A DNA stretch of 64,000 nt from G965222505 sp965222505 (GTDB lineage Bacteria; Bacteroidota; Rhodothermia; Rhodothermales; DATKEJ01), in NCBI GenBank assembly GCA_965222505.1, contig OZ244956.1, forward strand, positions 1,426,001-1,490,000, in the 5' to 3' direction. A program made the translations under genes and the position numbers. The notes beneath the pieces are model-generated. The model made no database searches and was not told the DNA's origin. It saw only the letters and a program-made list of their open reading frames with translations. This document shows positions 47,456 to 57,266 of the stretch, one piece after another. Every line of letters begins with the position of its first letter. Position 1 is the first letter of the stretch.

Positions 47456-47959
47456 TTACGATGTCGCGAATACGGATCTGGCAACCTTGGCAGCGTAGCT
47501 CCAACCTATTGGGCTTTGGGGCATCTGTGCCACTTCGAGTTCGAGTCGGGTCAGGCTCAGCGCCTCGTAGCTACCCAATGCTTGTGCATGCCACCATGCC
47601 TGAAGTGCGATCTCGTTCATGGAGCCAAGAACGCTGCGGCTGGCTGTTTTGGTGATCTGTACCTCATGCATTGCACGTGACTCAGCGGCAACGAGGGCTT
47701 CCGGGATGCCGATTCGCTCAAGAAGAGCGGCAACACGATCCTGAAAGTTGGGCAATCCTTTTCGGCTTCCTCGACCTGGAACGAAAACGGCCAGTCGAGT
47801 GGTTTCGTTGACAAACAAGATGAGGCTTCGGCCAGGAAAAGGCAGTGAAATGGGATTGGCGTACCAGTCTCCCAATCGGTTCGTGTTGCGAGCAAGATGA
47901 TCAGGCACGGGCTTGCCTAGGCGTATGAGCAGTTTCTTGGTGCATCGAATCGTAACCAT
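47456..47959 (-). CDS. DUF6933-like protein
   Basis: This 167-aa protein opens MVTIRCTKKLLIRLGKPVPDHLARNTNRLGDWYAN and has LILFVNETTRLAVFVPGRG and SRSVLGSMNEIALQAWWH, matching a family I know as DUF6933. Function unknown. First gene of the cassette, upstream of the antitoxin and toxin. Confidence 0.7.
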   Translation of the reverse strand: MVTIRCTKKLLIRLGKPVPDHLARNTNRLGDWYANPISLPFPGRSLILFVNETTRLAVFVPGRGSRKGLPNFQDRVAALLERIGIPEALVAAESRAMHEVQITKTASRSVLGSMNEIALQAWWHAQALGSYEALSLTRLELEVAQMPQSPIGWSYAAKVARSVFATS

Positions 47960-48003
47960 CGGCTCGGTGGTATGGGGTGCAAGGGGTCAAGCTGAACCGT
48001 GCC

Positions 48004-48127
48004 GCATAACGGCCCAAGTTCAAGTGCACAGGGCAACGAGCAGAAGATAACCAAAGACTGAAAAACATGCCCACCTACCAAAGCCAAAACCCCTAACGCC
48101 CTGGGTCGCTTGTAACGGGTGTTAGGC
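48004..48127 (-). repeat. attC20
   Basis: R' GTTATGC (48,004-48,010) and R'' GCCTAAC (48,121-48,127). attC of family B copy 7. Confidence 0.92.
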
Positions 48128-48410
48128 GGCACCGACGGCGACGAACCCACTTACCTTGAAACACGACACTCCAGCACCCCGAAAACGCTGACAGACGCGC
48201 CCACATGCCAGCACCACACCCGCCCGAATCGACGACGACGCGAGGAAGTGGCGCACACCCTTCATCTCATCAGTGCGCAGGCACATGCCCACCAAGCACC
48301 GGCACCGGAGAGGATCGCCCTGACCGAGGCGACTTCTTCATCGAGGCCGACCCCATGAGGTGCCGAGGCAAAGCGTAGCATTGGAGGAGCAGTCTGCGCA
48401 GGTGGTGTCC
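48128..48410 (-). other. Short cassette, family B copy 7
   Basis: 47-codon frame from ATG at 48,265 (MKGVRHFLASSSIRAG) to the attC stop at 48,122-48,124, ending CFKVSGFVAVGAA. A perfect GCGCAC / GTGCGC stem flanks the start region (48,251-48,278). Confidence 0.74.
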
Positions 48411-48535
48411 GCATAACGGACAAAGTTCAGGCGCACACGGGCTGAGGAGAAACTGCATGAGCCGTGCACAAAGTCACTCGCCTGGGTGCGGCTGGAACGC
48501 CTAACGCCCTGGGTCGGCTGGAACGGTTGTTATAT
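48411..48535 (-). repeat. attC21
   Basis: R' GTTATGC (48,411-48,417) and R'' ATATAAC (48,529-48,535). attC of the large LRR cassette. Confidence 0.92.
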
Positions 48536-48553
48536 GGCCCAACAGCACAGCGA

Positions 48554-51500
48554 CTAATTGGGGACCTGACTTGACTGTCCGTTTGAGACTAACCATACCA
48601 ACAGAAAATCAAACGCCGTCACCTGGCCGTCCATGTTGAAATCAGCTGCAAGATATCCGGCATTGCCGTTGTCGGGCAACCATACATTCAGAAAATCTGA
48701 GGCTGTCACATCACCACTTGCATTACCATCACCGCCCCACAGCCCGAACACGCCATCTGCTAACTCAACCATCGGCAATGTGCCGAGTGCTCGGTCCTGC
48801 CCCGTTGTGAAGCTGTAGGGATTGGTCGTCGGCGAAACGTTAAGTTGGCTCGCGCTCATGATGCCCAGGTGGCTCCGGTGCTGAATCCATAAGTAGTAGA
48901 GTCCATCGGCGACACCTGAGAAATGAACCGGACTTATGCCATCCACATCGACGATGCGGCCATCTTCGAGCATCAAGGCGGCTCTTTGGCCAACTACTGA
49001 CCCCGGTTGGGTCTTAAACTGGCGAAGGCTCACCAGAACCCAGTCGACGACAGAGGCCGGGATCGTACTCAGCTTCTCCGCACCCTCGTAGTTCCAGGGC
49101 GATGCATTGAATGGCTGGTTGAGGGGAAAACCCTGTACAGCGCTCAGGTCGGCTCGCATGGTGCCGCCTGAAGTATAGGCTCCGTGTAGCAGGGCGGTTG
49201 GGGTAACGGTGAGCGGTACGCTGCAGTTGGGACCACCGAGTGAAACATTACAAATTGGATTGCCCAGAGACTGAAAGGGTGGTGTATTGGGCATACATAG
49301 GTCAGGGTTATTTGTGAAGAAACACAAGGAGAGATTGACACCAAGTTGAGCTACGTCCAAGGGGACATCACCAGAGAGTTGATTGCTGCGTAAATAGAGC
49401 CATGTCAAATTGGAGAGATTGCCCAGTTCGGCGGGGATGACGCCTGAGAGTTGGTTGTTTTCCAGGTGGAGGGAAGTCAAATCGGAAAGGTCGCCGAGTG
49501 CAGCGGGTATTGACCCCGTGAGTTGGTTGCGATCTAGAGAGAGAGCTCCTAAGCCGGAAAGGTTGCCCAGTGCAGCGGGTATGCTGCCCGTAAGGTCATT
49601 GTCGGTGAGACTGAGCCAAATCAGATTAGAGAGGTTGCCCAGTGCAGCGGGTATGCTGCCCGTAAGGTCATTGCCGGAAAGGCTAAGCGTTCTCAACTCG
49701 GGGAGGTTACCAAGCTCGGGCGGGATACTGCCCGTAAGTTCATTGCTGAAGAGATAGAGTTCTGTCAAACGAGATAGATTGCCGAGAGCAGCAGGTATAC
49801 TACCCGTAAGATCATTGCGGCCAAGGCTAAGCGTTCTCAACTCGGAGAGGTTGCCAATCTCGGGCGGTATACTACCCGTGAATTGATTATCGGCCATATT
49901 GATCCTTGTCAAATTGGAGAGGTTACCAAGCTCGGCGGGTATCGAACCCTCTAATTGATTAAAGCTCAGATAGAGTGATGATAAACTGGATAGATTGCCA
50001 AATGCTAGGGGTAATGCACCCGTAAGCTGATTAGTGCCCAAATCAAGTGATGTCAGATTGGAGAGGCTACCTAGTTCGGCAGGTATGGGACCCGTGAGTT
50101 GATTATTGTATAGATCAATACCCTCAATCCGCCCTGCTCCACAAGTTATTCCAAACCAACTGCACGGCCTATTTGTCACCAACCAACCAGCGTTTTCGCT
50201 CCAGTTTGGCCCATTGGTAGTGTTGAAAAACGTAGCAAGCACCTCACATTCCGAAACCGGAATCTCAGTGACATTATTGCAATCAAAGCCTTGTGCCTCA
50301 ATAGCTGTAAACGACCATGTCGCTGACCAATCTCCTCCCATACCCGTCAGATCACGCACACGCCAATAGTACATCGTATTGGGAACAAGTGGAGGATTTA
50401 CACGAATCACCGGCTCGCTGGCATTGCCGTCAAAGACGACAGTCCCAAACGCGGGGTCAGTTGATACCTGTACCTGATAACTATCTCCTCCGATACCAGA
50501 CCAAAATAAGTCAGCATCTGCAGGCACAGATGTTGCGCCATCTATTGGCGCAGAAGGTACAGGTGAAGAATACCCATACGGTGTTGAATAAAAACGAATG
50601 AAGGCGTCGAGCAGGTTCGTAATCGAGCCGTCATAGGTGCCGTCGCCGTTGACATCAACATTGTCAATAAAGATCACGCGCTGCAGCGGACGTCCCCGAC
50701 CAAAGTCAATCTGGTTGCTGGAGTTATCCGTCTCCGGCGAGGTCGGACATCCGTTGGTATCGGCACTAACGACGGGTGCAATGGCAGCAGCCCAGGCGTC
50801 ATAGGTCGTCTGTGGATAGTAGGCATAGATCCGGTCTGTAGCCGGACGCCCGAAGACCGCATCGCCGGTGGCATCGCTTAGTTCGCCGTACTCCAGCTCA
50901 CATTCCCCCCCATTGTCCGAGAATAGGTTTGGGATCATGCGAACATCATCACTGGGGTCGTTTATCCCAAACGGTCCGACGGGACCGATGTCCCACACTT
51001 CGAAGGGTACCCAGAGGGCGGTTCCATGGGTAAACGGATGATAGGCGTAAGAGCCTTCAGCTGAAAAGCGAATCTCAAAATCGTGTGGGGCATAGGGGCC
51101 GATGACGCCTTCTGTTCCAGTACCCTGGGAAAACATCATGTAGGCCTCGGTACTGTTAAGCGAGGGATAGACAAAATTCCCCCCCACTTCCACACAACCG
51201 TCCGTCGAACTCGCTGTAGGTCCACAAGGATCAACCCCGCCCGGCCCCATAACTTCAACGAAAGCGTAGGTATCCGGAGACGCAATCAAAAGGGGCCCAC
51301 CTGAAATTAGGGTTTCGGAGTTGGTCGTAAACGTAATCTCGGCCGACCATGCTGACGGCACGCCCGAGGTAACAGTCCGCACGCGCCAGTAGTAGAGTGT
51401 GTTGATGCCAAGTGATGGCATGTGGATAGCCGAGGTGGTGTTGACATCCACCACCGGATTGGCAAAATCAAGTGTCGTGCTCACCTGGAGGTCGTAGCTA

Positions 51501-51643
51501 TCTGCCCCACCGATTACTTGCCACTGTAGGGTGAGGTTGGTCGGCTGACCGTTTGCTCCATCGGCAGGGGAGAGCAGGGCCGGTTGGGCAAGGGCCAAGC
51601 CAGGGCTTAGGATTAAGCCCAAGAGGGTCAGAAAATACTTCAT
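48554..51643 (-). CDS. Large exported Fn3-LRR-dockerin-like protein in a cassette
   Basis: This 1,029-aa protein has a signal peptide (MKYFLTLLGLILSPGLALAQ), an Fn3-like module (about 20-108), and a domain shared with the protein at 14,294 (about 115-290, VEVMGPGGVDPCGP to DRIYAYYP). A second Fn3-like module (about 360-450) precedes an LRR cap and about a dozen GSIPAALGNLS-type repeats (about 460-770). The C-terminus carries two calcium-loop motifs (GDGNASGDVTASDF, DFNMDGQVTAFDF). It is oriented with the array and fills most of a 4-kb cassette, very large for an integron cassette. Confidence 0.88.
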   Translation of the reverse strand: MKYFLTLLGLILSPGLALAQPALLSPADGANGQPTNLTLQWQVIGGADSYDLQVSTTLDFANPVVDVNTTSAIHMPSLGINTLYYWRVRTVTSGVPSAWSAEITFTTNSETLISGGPLLIASPDTYAFVEVMGPGGVDPCGPTASSTDGCVEVGGNFVYPSLNSTEAYMMFSQGTGTEGVIGPYAPHDFEIRFSAEGSYAYHPFTHGTALWVPFEVWDIGPVGPFGINDPSDDVRMIPNLFSDNGGECELEYGELSDATGDAVFGRPATDRIYAYYPQTTYDAWAAAIAPVVSADTNGCPTSPETDNSSNQIDFGRGRPLQRVIFIDNVDVNGDGTYDGSITNLLDAFIRFYSTPYGYSSPVPSAPIDGATSVPADADLFWSGIGGDSYQVQVSTDPAFGTVVFDGNASEPVIRVNPPLVPNTMYYWRVRDLTGMGGDWSATWSFTAIEAQGFDCNNVTEIPVSECEVLATFFNTTNGPNWSENAGWLVTNRPCSWFGITCGAGRIEGIDLYNNQLTGPIPAELGSLSNLTSLDLGTNQLTGALPLAFGNLSSLSSLYLSFNQLEGSIPAELGNLSNLTRINMADNQFTGSIPPEIGNLSELRTLSLGRNDLTGSIPAALGNLSRLTELYLFSNELTGSIPPELGNLPELRTLSLSGNDLTGSIPAALGNLSNLIWLSLTDNDLTGSIPAALGNLSGLGALSLDRNQLTGSIPAALGDLSDLTSLHLENNQLSGVIPAELGNLSNLTWLYLRSNQLSGDVPLDVAQLGVNLSLCFFTNNPDLCMPNTPPFQSLGNPICNVSLGGPNCSVPLTVTPTALLHGAYTSGGTMRADLSAVQGFPLNQPFNASPWNYEGAEKLSTIPASVVDWVLVSLRQFKTQPGSVVGQRAALMLEDGRIVDVDGISPVHFSGVADGLYYLWIQHRSHLGIMSASQLNVSPTTNPYSFTTGQDRALGTLPMVELADGVFGLWGGDGNASGDVTASDFLNVWLPDNGNAGYLAADFNMDGQVTAFDFLLVWLVSNGQSSQVPN

Positions 51644-51679
51644 TGGTTGCTTCGTTCAGGATTTACTTAAAAGTGTAAG

Positions 51680-52285
51680 CCACTACCTCGGGTAGTGGAC
51701 TGGTTCGTGTGTTCCACCAGTTTAGGAATTATTGGGTATGATGTACCTCGCTGGAAGGGGCTCCCCCTTAACCAACGAGATACATCATGAGTGACTTCAA
51801 GAAGCTATCTCACTCCGTCTATCTTTGCAAATACCATGTAGTATTCTGTCTAAAGTACAGACACCGAGTGCTCAAAGGCGATATCGCCGTTTTTGTTCAC
51901 CAACACCAACTGGTTCGACAGAAGGACCAAGTCGAAATCATTGAACTTAACATTCAACCTGACCATGTACACGTATTGCTCTCGATTGCGCCGAAATATG
52001 CGATCAGTTCTGTAATGGGCTTTGTCAAGGGCAAACTAGCGATTCGATTATTCCAACACTTTGATCGTTTAGGGAGCCAACATTGGGGTCGCCATTTTTG
52101 GAGCCGGGGCTATTGTGTGAGCACAGTGGGGTTGAATGAGGAGCAGATTCGCCGTTATATTCAATGGCAGGAGCAGCGAGATCGTGACCGAGATCGGCAT
52201 CAGGGCAACCTGTTTGATCAATAAGTATTAACGCAACCGGGGGGCACTTCCAGTGCCATTATATCAAACCACCACCTCGGGTGGT
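51680..52285 (+). mobile_element. IS200/IS605-type element, copy 2
   Basis: Hairpins with CCTCGGG loops bound it: CCACTA...TAGTGG (51,680-51,698) and ACCACCA...TGGTGGT (52,269-52,289). It lies upstream of the LRR gene and does not break it. Confidence 0.72.
51787..52224 (+). CDS. tnpA: TnpA, HUH/Y1 transposase of IS200 type
   Basis: This 145-aa protein has the HUH motif in QPDHVHVLLSI (about 58-68) and the catalytic Tyr in EEQIRRYIQWQEQ (about 118-130). It opens with SVYLCKYHVVFCLKYRHRVL, typical of this family. Different from the copy at 43,681. Confidence 0.92.
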   Translation: MSDFKKLSHSVYLCKYHVVFCLKYRHRVLKGDIAVFVHQHQLVRQKDQVEIIELNIQPDHVHVLLSIAPKYAISSVMGFVKGKLAIRLFQHFDRLGSQHWGRHFWSRGYCVSTVGLNEEQIRRYIQWQEQRDRDRDRHQGNLFDQ

Positions 52286-52502
52286 GGTCATTTGACTTCT
52301 AACAGATAGAAGCCGGAGAGCATGATGAGTACGAATAGGGTGCGAGTAGAATTCATCTGGCTCAGGGGTTGCTAAACATATAGCTGACGATCTGACAATA
52401 GAATACAATTGATGAATCAAAGGAATAGAGGGGAAATAGGTACAAGAGGTGTAAGTATTTCCCCTACAAAAGAGGTGTGTTGGCAGAACCGCCAACCGGC
52501 CC

Positions 52503-52628
52503 ACATAACGGCCCAAGTTCAGGTGCACAGGGCTTGGGGCAAACCAATTCGGTCGCGCTGAAAGTCGCACGCACAAAGTCGCAAGTGCATGACCTAACGC
52601 CCTGGGTCGCCTGGAACGGTTGTTATGT
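52503..52628 (-). repeat. attC22
   Basis: R' GTTATGT (52,503-52,509) and R'' ACATAAC (52,622-52,628). attC of the 3' part of the hybrid cassette at 52,629-57,266. Confidence 0.92.
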
Positions 52629-52646
52629 GGCCCAAAGCCGAAATGA

Positions 52647-53549
52647 CTAATTGGGAACCCGACTTGACTGACCGTTCGAGACCAACCACACCATCAGGAA
52701 ATCAAACGCTGTCACCTGGCCGTCCATGTTGAAATCGGCTGCTAGGTACCCGGCATTGCCGTTGTCCGGTAACCATACCTCCAAGAAGTCCGTGGCCGTC
52801 ACACTCCCATTAGCGTTGCCGTCGCCGCCCCATAGGCCAAAAACACCGGCTTCAAGCTCCACCATCGGCATTGTACCCAAGGCCCGGTCCTGTCCCGTCG
52901 TGAAGCTGTAAGGATCGGTTGTTCTCGACACATTGAGTTGACTGGCACTCATTATACCCAAATGGTTACGATGCTGGAGCCACAAGTAGTACTGACCTGC
53001 TTCTACACCGATGAATTCCACATGATTTACCCCATTGACGTCAACAACACGGCCATCGGATAACAGCAAAGCTGCGCGTGTTGCTACCACTGAAGAAGGT
53101 ACAGACTCATACTCTCGCAAGGACAATAGCACCCAATCAACAGCATGTGCTGGTAGAAACGAGAGGGCTTCTGTGCCAAGATAATTCCACGGAGGCACGT
53201 TGAATGGTTGACCAACCGGGAAGTCGGACAAAGTGCGTAGATTTGTTCGCATTGTGCTGTTACTAACGTAGGCCCCTTGCAAGAAGGCATTCGTGGTAAT
53301 TTTGACATTACAGTTCGGACCACCGAGTGTAAGATCGCAAATTGGATTGCCTAAGACTTGATATTCGGCAGTGTCAGGCATACAAAGATTTGGATTAAAT
53401 GAGAAATCGCAGTCGGAAATATTGACACCAAATTGAGCGACGGCAAGTGGCACAAAGCCTGAGAGTTGATTACCAGACAGTTTAAGATCTGTGAGGTTAG
53501 ATAAACTGCTCAATTCAGTTGGAATCTTACCACTGAGTTGATTATAATC
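52647..53549 (-). pseudogene. LRR-dockerin-like surface protein, N-terminus lost to ISL3
   Basis: From NQLSGKIPTELSSLSNLTDLKLSGNQL onward it follows the proteins at 12,725 and 48,554, through the Cys-bounded cap and two calcium loops (GDGNANGSVTATDF, DFNMDGQVTAFDF). Everything before the last two LRRs is gone at the ISL3 border (53,550). The other side of the ISL3 element carries no matching LRR sequence. Confidence 0.85.
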
Positions 53550-54804
53550 GTTCTTTGACAATTTGTGTGATTTAGGCCGTCGCCATGAGAATGCGCAGCC
53601 GCATGTGCTCAAAGTTCGACAGACCAAACGAGATCCGTTTGAAATAGCGCAAATAGTTGTTCAAGCCCTCCGTGACAGCATTGCTGATCCTGAGCCTAGC
53701 ATAGGCCGCAATCGGTTTGAACCAGTTGCGCAAGGTCTTAATGAAGCCATCAAGATAGCCATTGCCTACCGCCTCTGCCTGTGTGATCCAATGCTGCAAC
53801 CGGATCTGCAAGCTATGTGCCCCTGAGACAGCATCAAACAAGGCATTGAATTGGTTACGTAAGTCGTAGACCTGCGCCAAGAGCGGGGATTTGCACAAAG
53901 CGGCCTGAATATCACTTTGCTCCGAGGTGCTACAACGCTCCGGGCGCTTAAACAACATCCACTTGATCCCCTTGAAGACGGTCTCGTCTTTGTCTTCCCG
54001 ACGCAAGTGCCGACGAAGCTGGTCAAGTACTTGATTCAACGCTTTGACTACATGAAAACGATCAATGACAATCACAGCATTCGAAAAACAGGTCTGCGCT
54101 ACCTCATAGTACGGCTTCCACATATCGCAACTGACCCCCCGGATCTGCCGACAGAAAGCCGGACCAAGTGATTGAAAATGTTTCATTAAGGTCGCCTTCT
54201 TACGATCTGGCAAGACATCGAGTTGGGTGCCACGATCTAGGTCTGTCAACACACAAACAAAGTCGCCTTTGCCTTTACGATGGGCGATTTCATCAATGCC
54301 AAGCCGACGCACACGGGCATAGCGACTCGGCAGATCGAGTTGTTCTTCGGCCATCTGGTAGTACAAGCGCTCAACGGTCTTATGACTCAAATTGACGAGG
54401 GCTGCCACTTCGGTAAAAGGCTGTTTGGCACATAAGAGAAAGATCCATTTAGCCTGACGGCGTGTATACGTTTTTCCAGGCATGATCCAATCCGGCGTCG
54501 CTGTGAAGTAGCGCTGGCACTGTGGACAGACCAACTGCGGAATACGAAGATGGAGCCAGACTTCTTTGCCCGAGATGCTCAGGTCCTGCACCTGGCGATC
54601 ATCATACTGATTGACCGTGGCCGTTTCTTGACCACAGCGCGGACAAGGTTGTGGCGCAACGGCAACGTCTGCATAGATGGTGATGCGTTGACTGGCGGTA
54701 TGTACATTGGTGACCTTAAGCCGAGCTAGGGCCAGCAGGTCTTGGTAGAAAAGCTGCGTATTCATAGGATCAAACTACTACCACCACACAAATTGTCAAA
54801 GAAC
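53550..54804 (-). mobile_element. ISL3-family element
   Basis: Near-perfect inverted ends GTTCTTTGACAATTTGTGTG. I see no 8-bp duplication, so a deletion on one side is likely, consistent with the missing half of the LRR gene. Confidence 0.87.
53572..54765 (-). CDS. ISL3-family transposase
   Basis: This 397-aa protein has N-terminal zinc-finger cysteines (CPRCGQE, about 40-46; CPQCQRYF, about 78-85), a helix-turn-helix (about 110-140), and a DDE core with LGIDEIAHRKGKGDFVCVLTD, VSCDMWKPY and the Glu in ISNAVTEGLNNYLR. The frame is intact. Confidence 0.92.
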   Translation of the reverse strand: MNTQLFYQDLLALARLKVTNVHTASQRITIYADVAVAPQPCPRCGQETATVNQYDDRQVQDLSISGKEVWLHLRIPQLVCPQCQRYFTATPDWIMPGKTYTRRQAKWIFLLCAKQPFTEVAALVNLSHKTVERLYYQMAEEQLDLPSRYARVRRLGIDEIAHRKGKGDFVCVLTDLDRGTQLDVLPDRKKATLMKHFQSLGPAFCRQIRGVSCDMWKPYYEVAQTCFSNAVIVIDRFHVVKALNQVLDQLRRHLRREDKDETVFKGIKWMLFKRPERCSTSEQSDIQAALCKSPLLAQVYDLRNQFNALFDAVSGAHSLQIRLQHWITQAEAVGNGYLDGFIKTLRNWFKPIAAYARLRISNAVTEGLNNYLRYFKRISFGLSNFEHMRLRILMATA

Positions 54805-54981
54805 CAGTATAGTTACAGATCATATCCTGCCAATGTGACAACTCAAAGTTGCTGCTCATCAAGTGCAACACTGAGGATAAGAGCCAATAACATTGGATAA
54901 AGAGACGGTGATTTAACAAATATATTTATCGACCTATTCTTATATTTCCTTTTAATTTACATAGCCAAGAAAGAATGAGAG

Positions 54982-56207
54982 CTCTGTACAGGACAAAACA
55001 GGGTTAAGTCCTTGATAAAATGAAATTAAACAAAAATAGAGACTGATTCCGATTTAGGATGTAGTTTGCTGGTGCTAAAACCTCAAACAAAATCGCTAAA
55101 CCAACCAGTCTCTGAATGCAGATTAACGCTTTGTTTACTCGAATCCAACCCCTGCTCAATTGGCATCGTGCAAGAACCTATTGCACGGCTGCTCTCATCA
55201 TCGGCATCATTAAACTCAGAACCACGAATCTGACGCAACTGGCCTTGCTCATTAACGCCAATGCCAAGACCGAATCCAACTATAGAAGACTGCGCCGTTT
55301 CTTTGCCCAATTCAACATCGACCAACTCCATTTGGGTGTTCTCATCCTCGCACTTTTGCCCCAAGAGCGGTTCATTCTCACACTGGATCGCACCAATTGG
55401 CAACTCGGCAAAAGCAACATCAATCTGCTGGTGGCTGCCATCTCCTACAAAGGCATCGCCATCCCAATTCTTTGGACCATGTTGACAAAAGCGCCCTGTA
55501 TGGGCAAGAAAGGCAATTCCTCGACCAAAGAACGTACTCAGTTGCTCACGCGCCTGTTTGAACTGCTCAAGCCCAGCCAGATTCAAGTCTTGCTCTGCGA
55601 CCGGGAATTCATTGGACAACAATGGTTTAGATACCTCATTGAGCATGAAGTAAACTTCGTCATTCGCATCCGGCGACGTGCTCAAATCGGGGCTAAGATT
55701 ACCGACCCCGCAGCGTGGCAATGCTTCCAAGACTTGGCTGTTGGACAAAGTCGGCGATTGCTCAGACGTCGCCAAGTCTATGGTCATGACCTTTATGTGG
55801 TCGGCCTGCGTTTGGCCAAAGCCGCTAAAGGCATCGATGACTTGTTGATCCTGGTCACCAATGGACGTCCTTCTCAAGCCTTGGCATTGTACGCGCAGAG
55901 ATGGCAAATTGAAACACTTTTTGGGGCTTTGAAAACCAGAGGTTTCGATTTTGAAGCGACCCATCTGACCCGGCCTGAACGTGTTGAGCGATTGCTCTCG
56001 ATTTTGGCACTGGCCTTTGTTTGGGCCACGTTGGTTGGGGTGTGGCTGCATGAAAATCACAAAGCCTTGCCGGTCAAGAAGCATGGTCGGCGCTCGCGGA
56101 GTATATTTCGCTATGGGTTGGATCATCTGCGTACGATATTGCTCAACCAACATCCCCAAATTCAGACTCGATTGGGGCCCGCTCTAAATGTTTTGTCCTG
56201 TACATAG
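54982..56207 (+). mobile_element. IS4-family element, copy 2
   Basis: 1,226 bp, 9-bp duplication GAATGAGAG (54,973-54,981 and 56,208-56,216). Opposite orientation to copy 1. The 177 bases between it and the ISL3 element hold no clear gene. Confidence 0.94.
55116..56207 (+). CDS. IS4-family transposase
   Basis: Identical to the 363-aa transposase at 34,613; intact. Confidence 0.92.
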   Translation: MQINALFTRIQPLLNWHRARTYCTAALIIGIIKLRTTNLTQLALLINANAKTESNYRRLRRFFAQFNIDQLHLGVLILALLPQERFILTLDRTNWQLGKSNINLLVAAISYKGIAIPILWTMLTKAPCMGKKGNSSTKERTQLLTRLFELLKPSQIQVLLCDREFIGQQWFRYLIEHEVNFVIRIRRRAQIGAKITDPAAWQCFQDLAVGQSRRLLRRRQVYGHDLYVVGLRLAKAAKGIDDLLILVTNGRPSQALALYAQRWQIETLFGALKTRGFDFEATHLTRPERVERLLSILALAFVWATLVGVWLHENHKALPVKKHGRRSRSIFRYGLDHLRTILLNQHPQIQTRLGPALNVLSCT

Positions 56208-56278
56208 GAATGAGAGTAATATTTTATTATTGCAATTGCCGCGCTTTTTAATTAAATTCACGAAACCTTGCCTTAAAG

Positions 56279-56971
56279 ATGAAACGCAAAGAGCTTCAAC
56301 GCCTCTTTGACGAAAAGCTCGAGGAACTCATCACGCTCCACCTGGAACTTATACAAGTCGAAGAGGAGGAATTTGAGCATATCTCGGCCGAGAGGCAAAA
56401 GCGAAAAAGCGCACTAAAGGCATTTCCGGCTGAAATTCCGACACTGGAATCCAAACATGTCAGCCCTAATCTAACGACTGATGAGGGAGTAGAGGTTCCC
56501 TCTGGTTTTATACCCGAAAGCTATCCTGCAGACGGTACTTGGAAGGATAAAGTACTCTACGCTGTCGGTATTGGGCACCACTTAAACACAGCGATTCATA
56601 AGTACTTAACGCAGAAAGCTGAAGATATTTCGCTCCAAATGGTCCAATCAACCACATCTCAACTTGCTGGCAGAAAGTTGCTTAAGAAGCAGCGACAGGG
56701 TGCCTATGTGCTTTACTACCTAGATTTCGTACCTACTCGGAAGTGTACTGAAGAGGATGTATTGAAATCTCTGAGGGAGCTGGGAAGAGGTACGAGAAAC
56801 ACAATTAGGATAAATATTACCAGGCGGCTGGGATTTAGCATATTGGAACGCACAATCCGAACGCTGACTGAAAACTTAGAAGCAGCAGACAAAATTCGAC
56901 GGGTGCCAGAAGAAAAAGGACTGATATACGAAATTTCAGATATGAGAGGGAGAACAGGAAGAAGCAGTTGA
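56279..56971 (+). CDS. Unknown protein with coiled coil and winged-helix-like region
   Basis: This 230-aa protein opens with a long charged helix (KELQRLFDEKLEELITLHLELIQVEEEEFEHISAERQKRKSALK, about 3-46). A region follows that reads like a winged helix (WKDKVLYAVGIGHHLNTAIHKYLTQKAED then LLKKQRQGAYVLYYL, about 85-150). The C-terminal ~70 residues are basic. It may be a regulator. It lies antisense to the array. Confidence 0.55.
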   Translation: MKRKELQRLFDEKLEELITLHLELIQVEEEEFEHISAERQKRKSALKAFPAEIPTLESKHVSPNLTTDEGVEVPSGFIPESYPADGTWKDKVLYAVGIGHHLNTAIHKYLTQKAEDISLQMVQSTTSQLAGRKLLKKQRQGAYVLYYLDFVPTRKCTEEDVLKSLRELGRGTRNTIRINITRRLGFSILERTIRTLTENLEAADKIRRVPEEKGLIYEISDMRGRTGRSS

Positions 56972-57266
56972 GAGACTAGGAAAGATAGCATTTAGGGTAC
57001 CACAACTACCCTAAATCACCCGCGTTGGGCTGGTGGGGTTTCATCTGCCCCTAGTGTCCAAAGCGGTCATCCGTGCGGGTGCGCACAGACCCAGCGTAGG
57101 GGGTATGGCAGCGGGATTGGAAATCTGAACCAGTCCCGCTGTTTCTCCAAATATACTACGAATATCAGACTGAATAATCAAACTATGTTTGCTACAGGAA
57201 TGAACACCTGTTCTGGACGGAGAAGAAAGGGTGGGCTGTAGGAAGATATCGGAGCGCGGCGATGGC

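Noticed and set aside
49400..50110. Tandem DNA repeats of about 72 bases
   Set aside because: They are the coding repeats of the LRR protein (24-residue units), not a separate repeat element.
34613..56207. Composite transposon bounded by the two inverted IS4 copies
   Set aside because: Each copy has its own 9-bp duplication (GCAGGACAT and GAATGAGAG), so they inserted separately.
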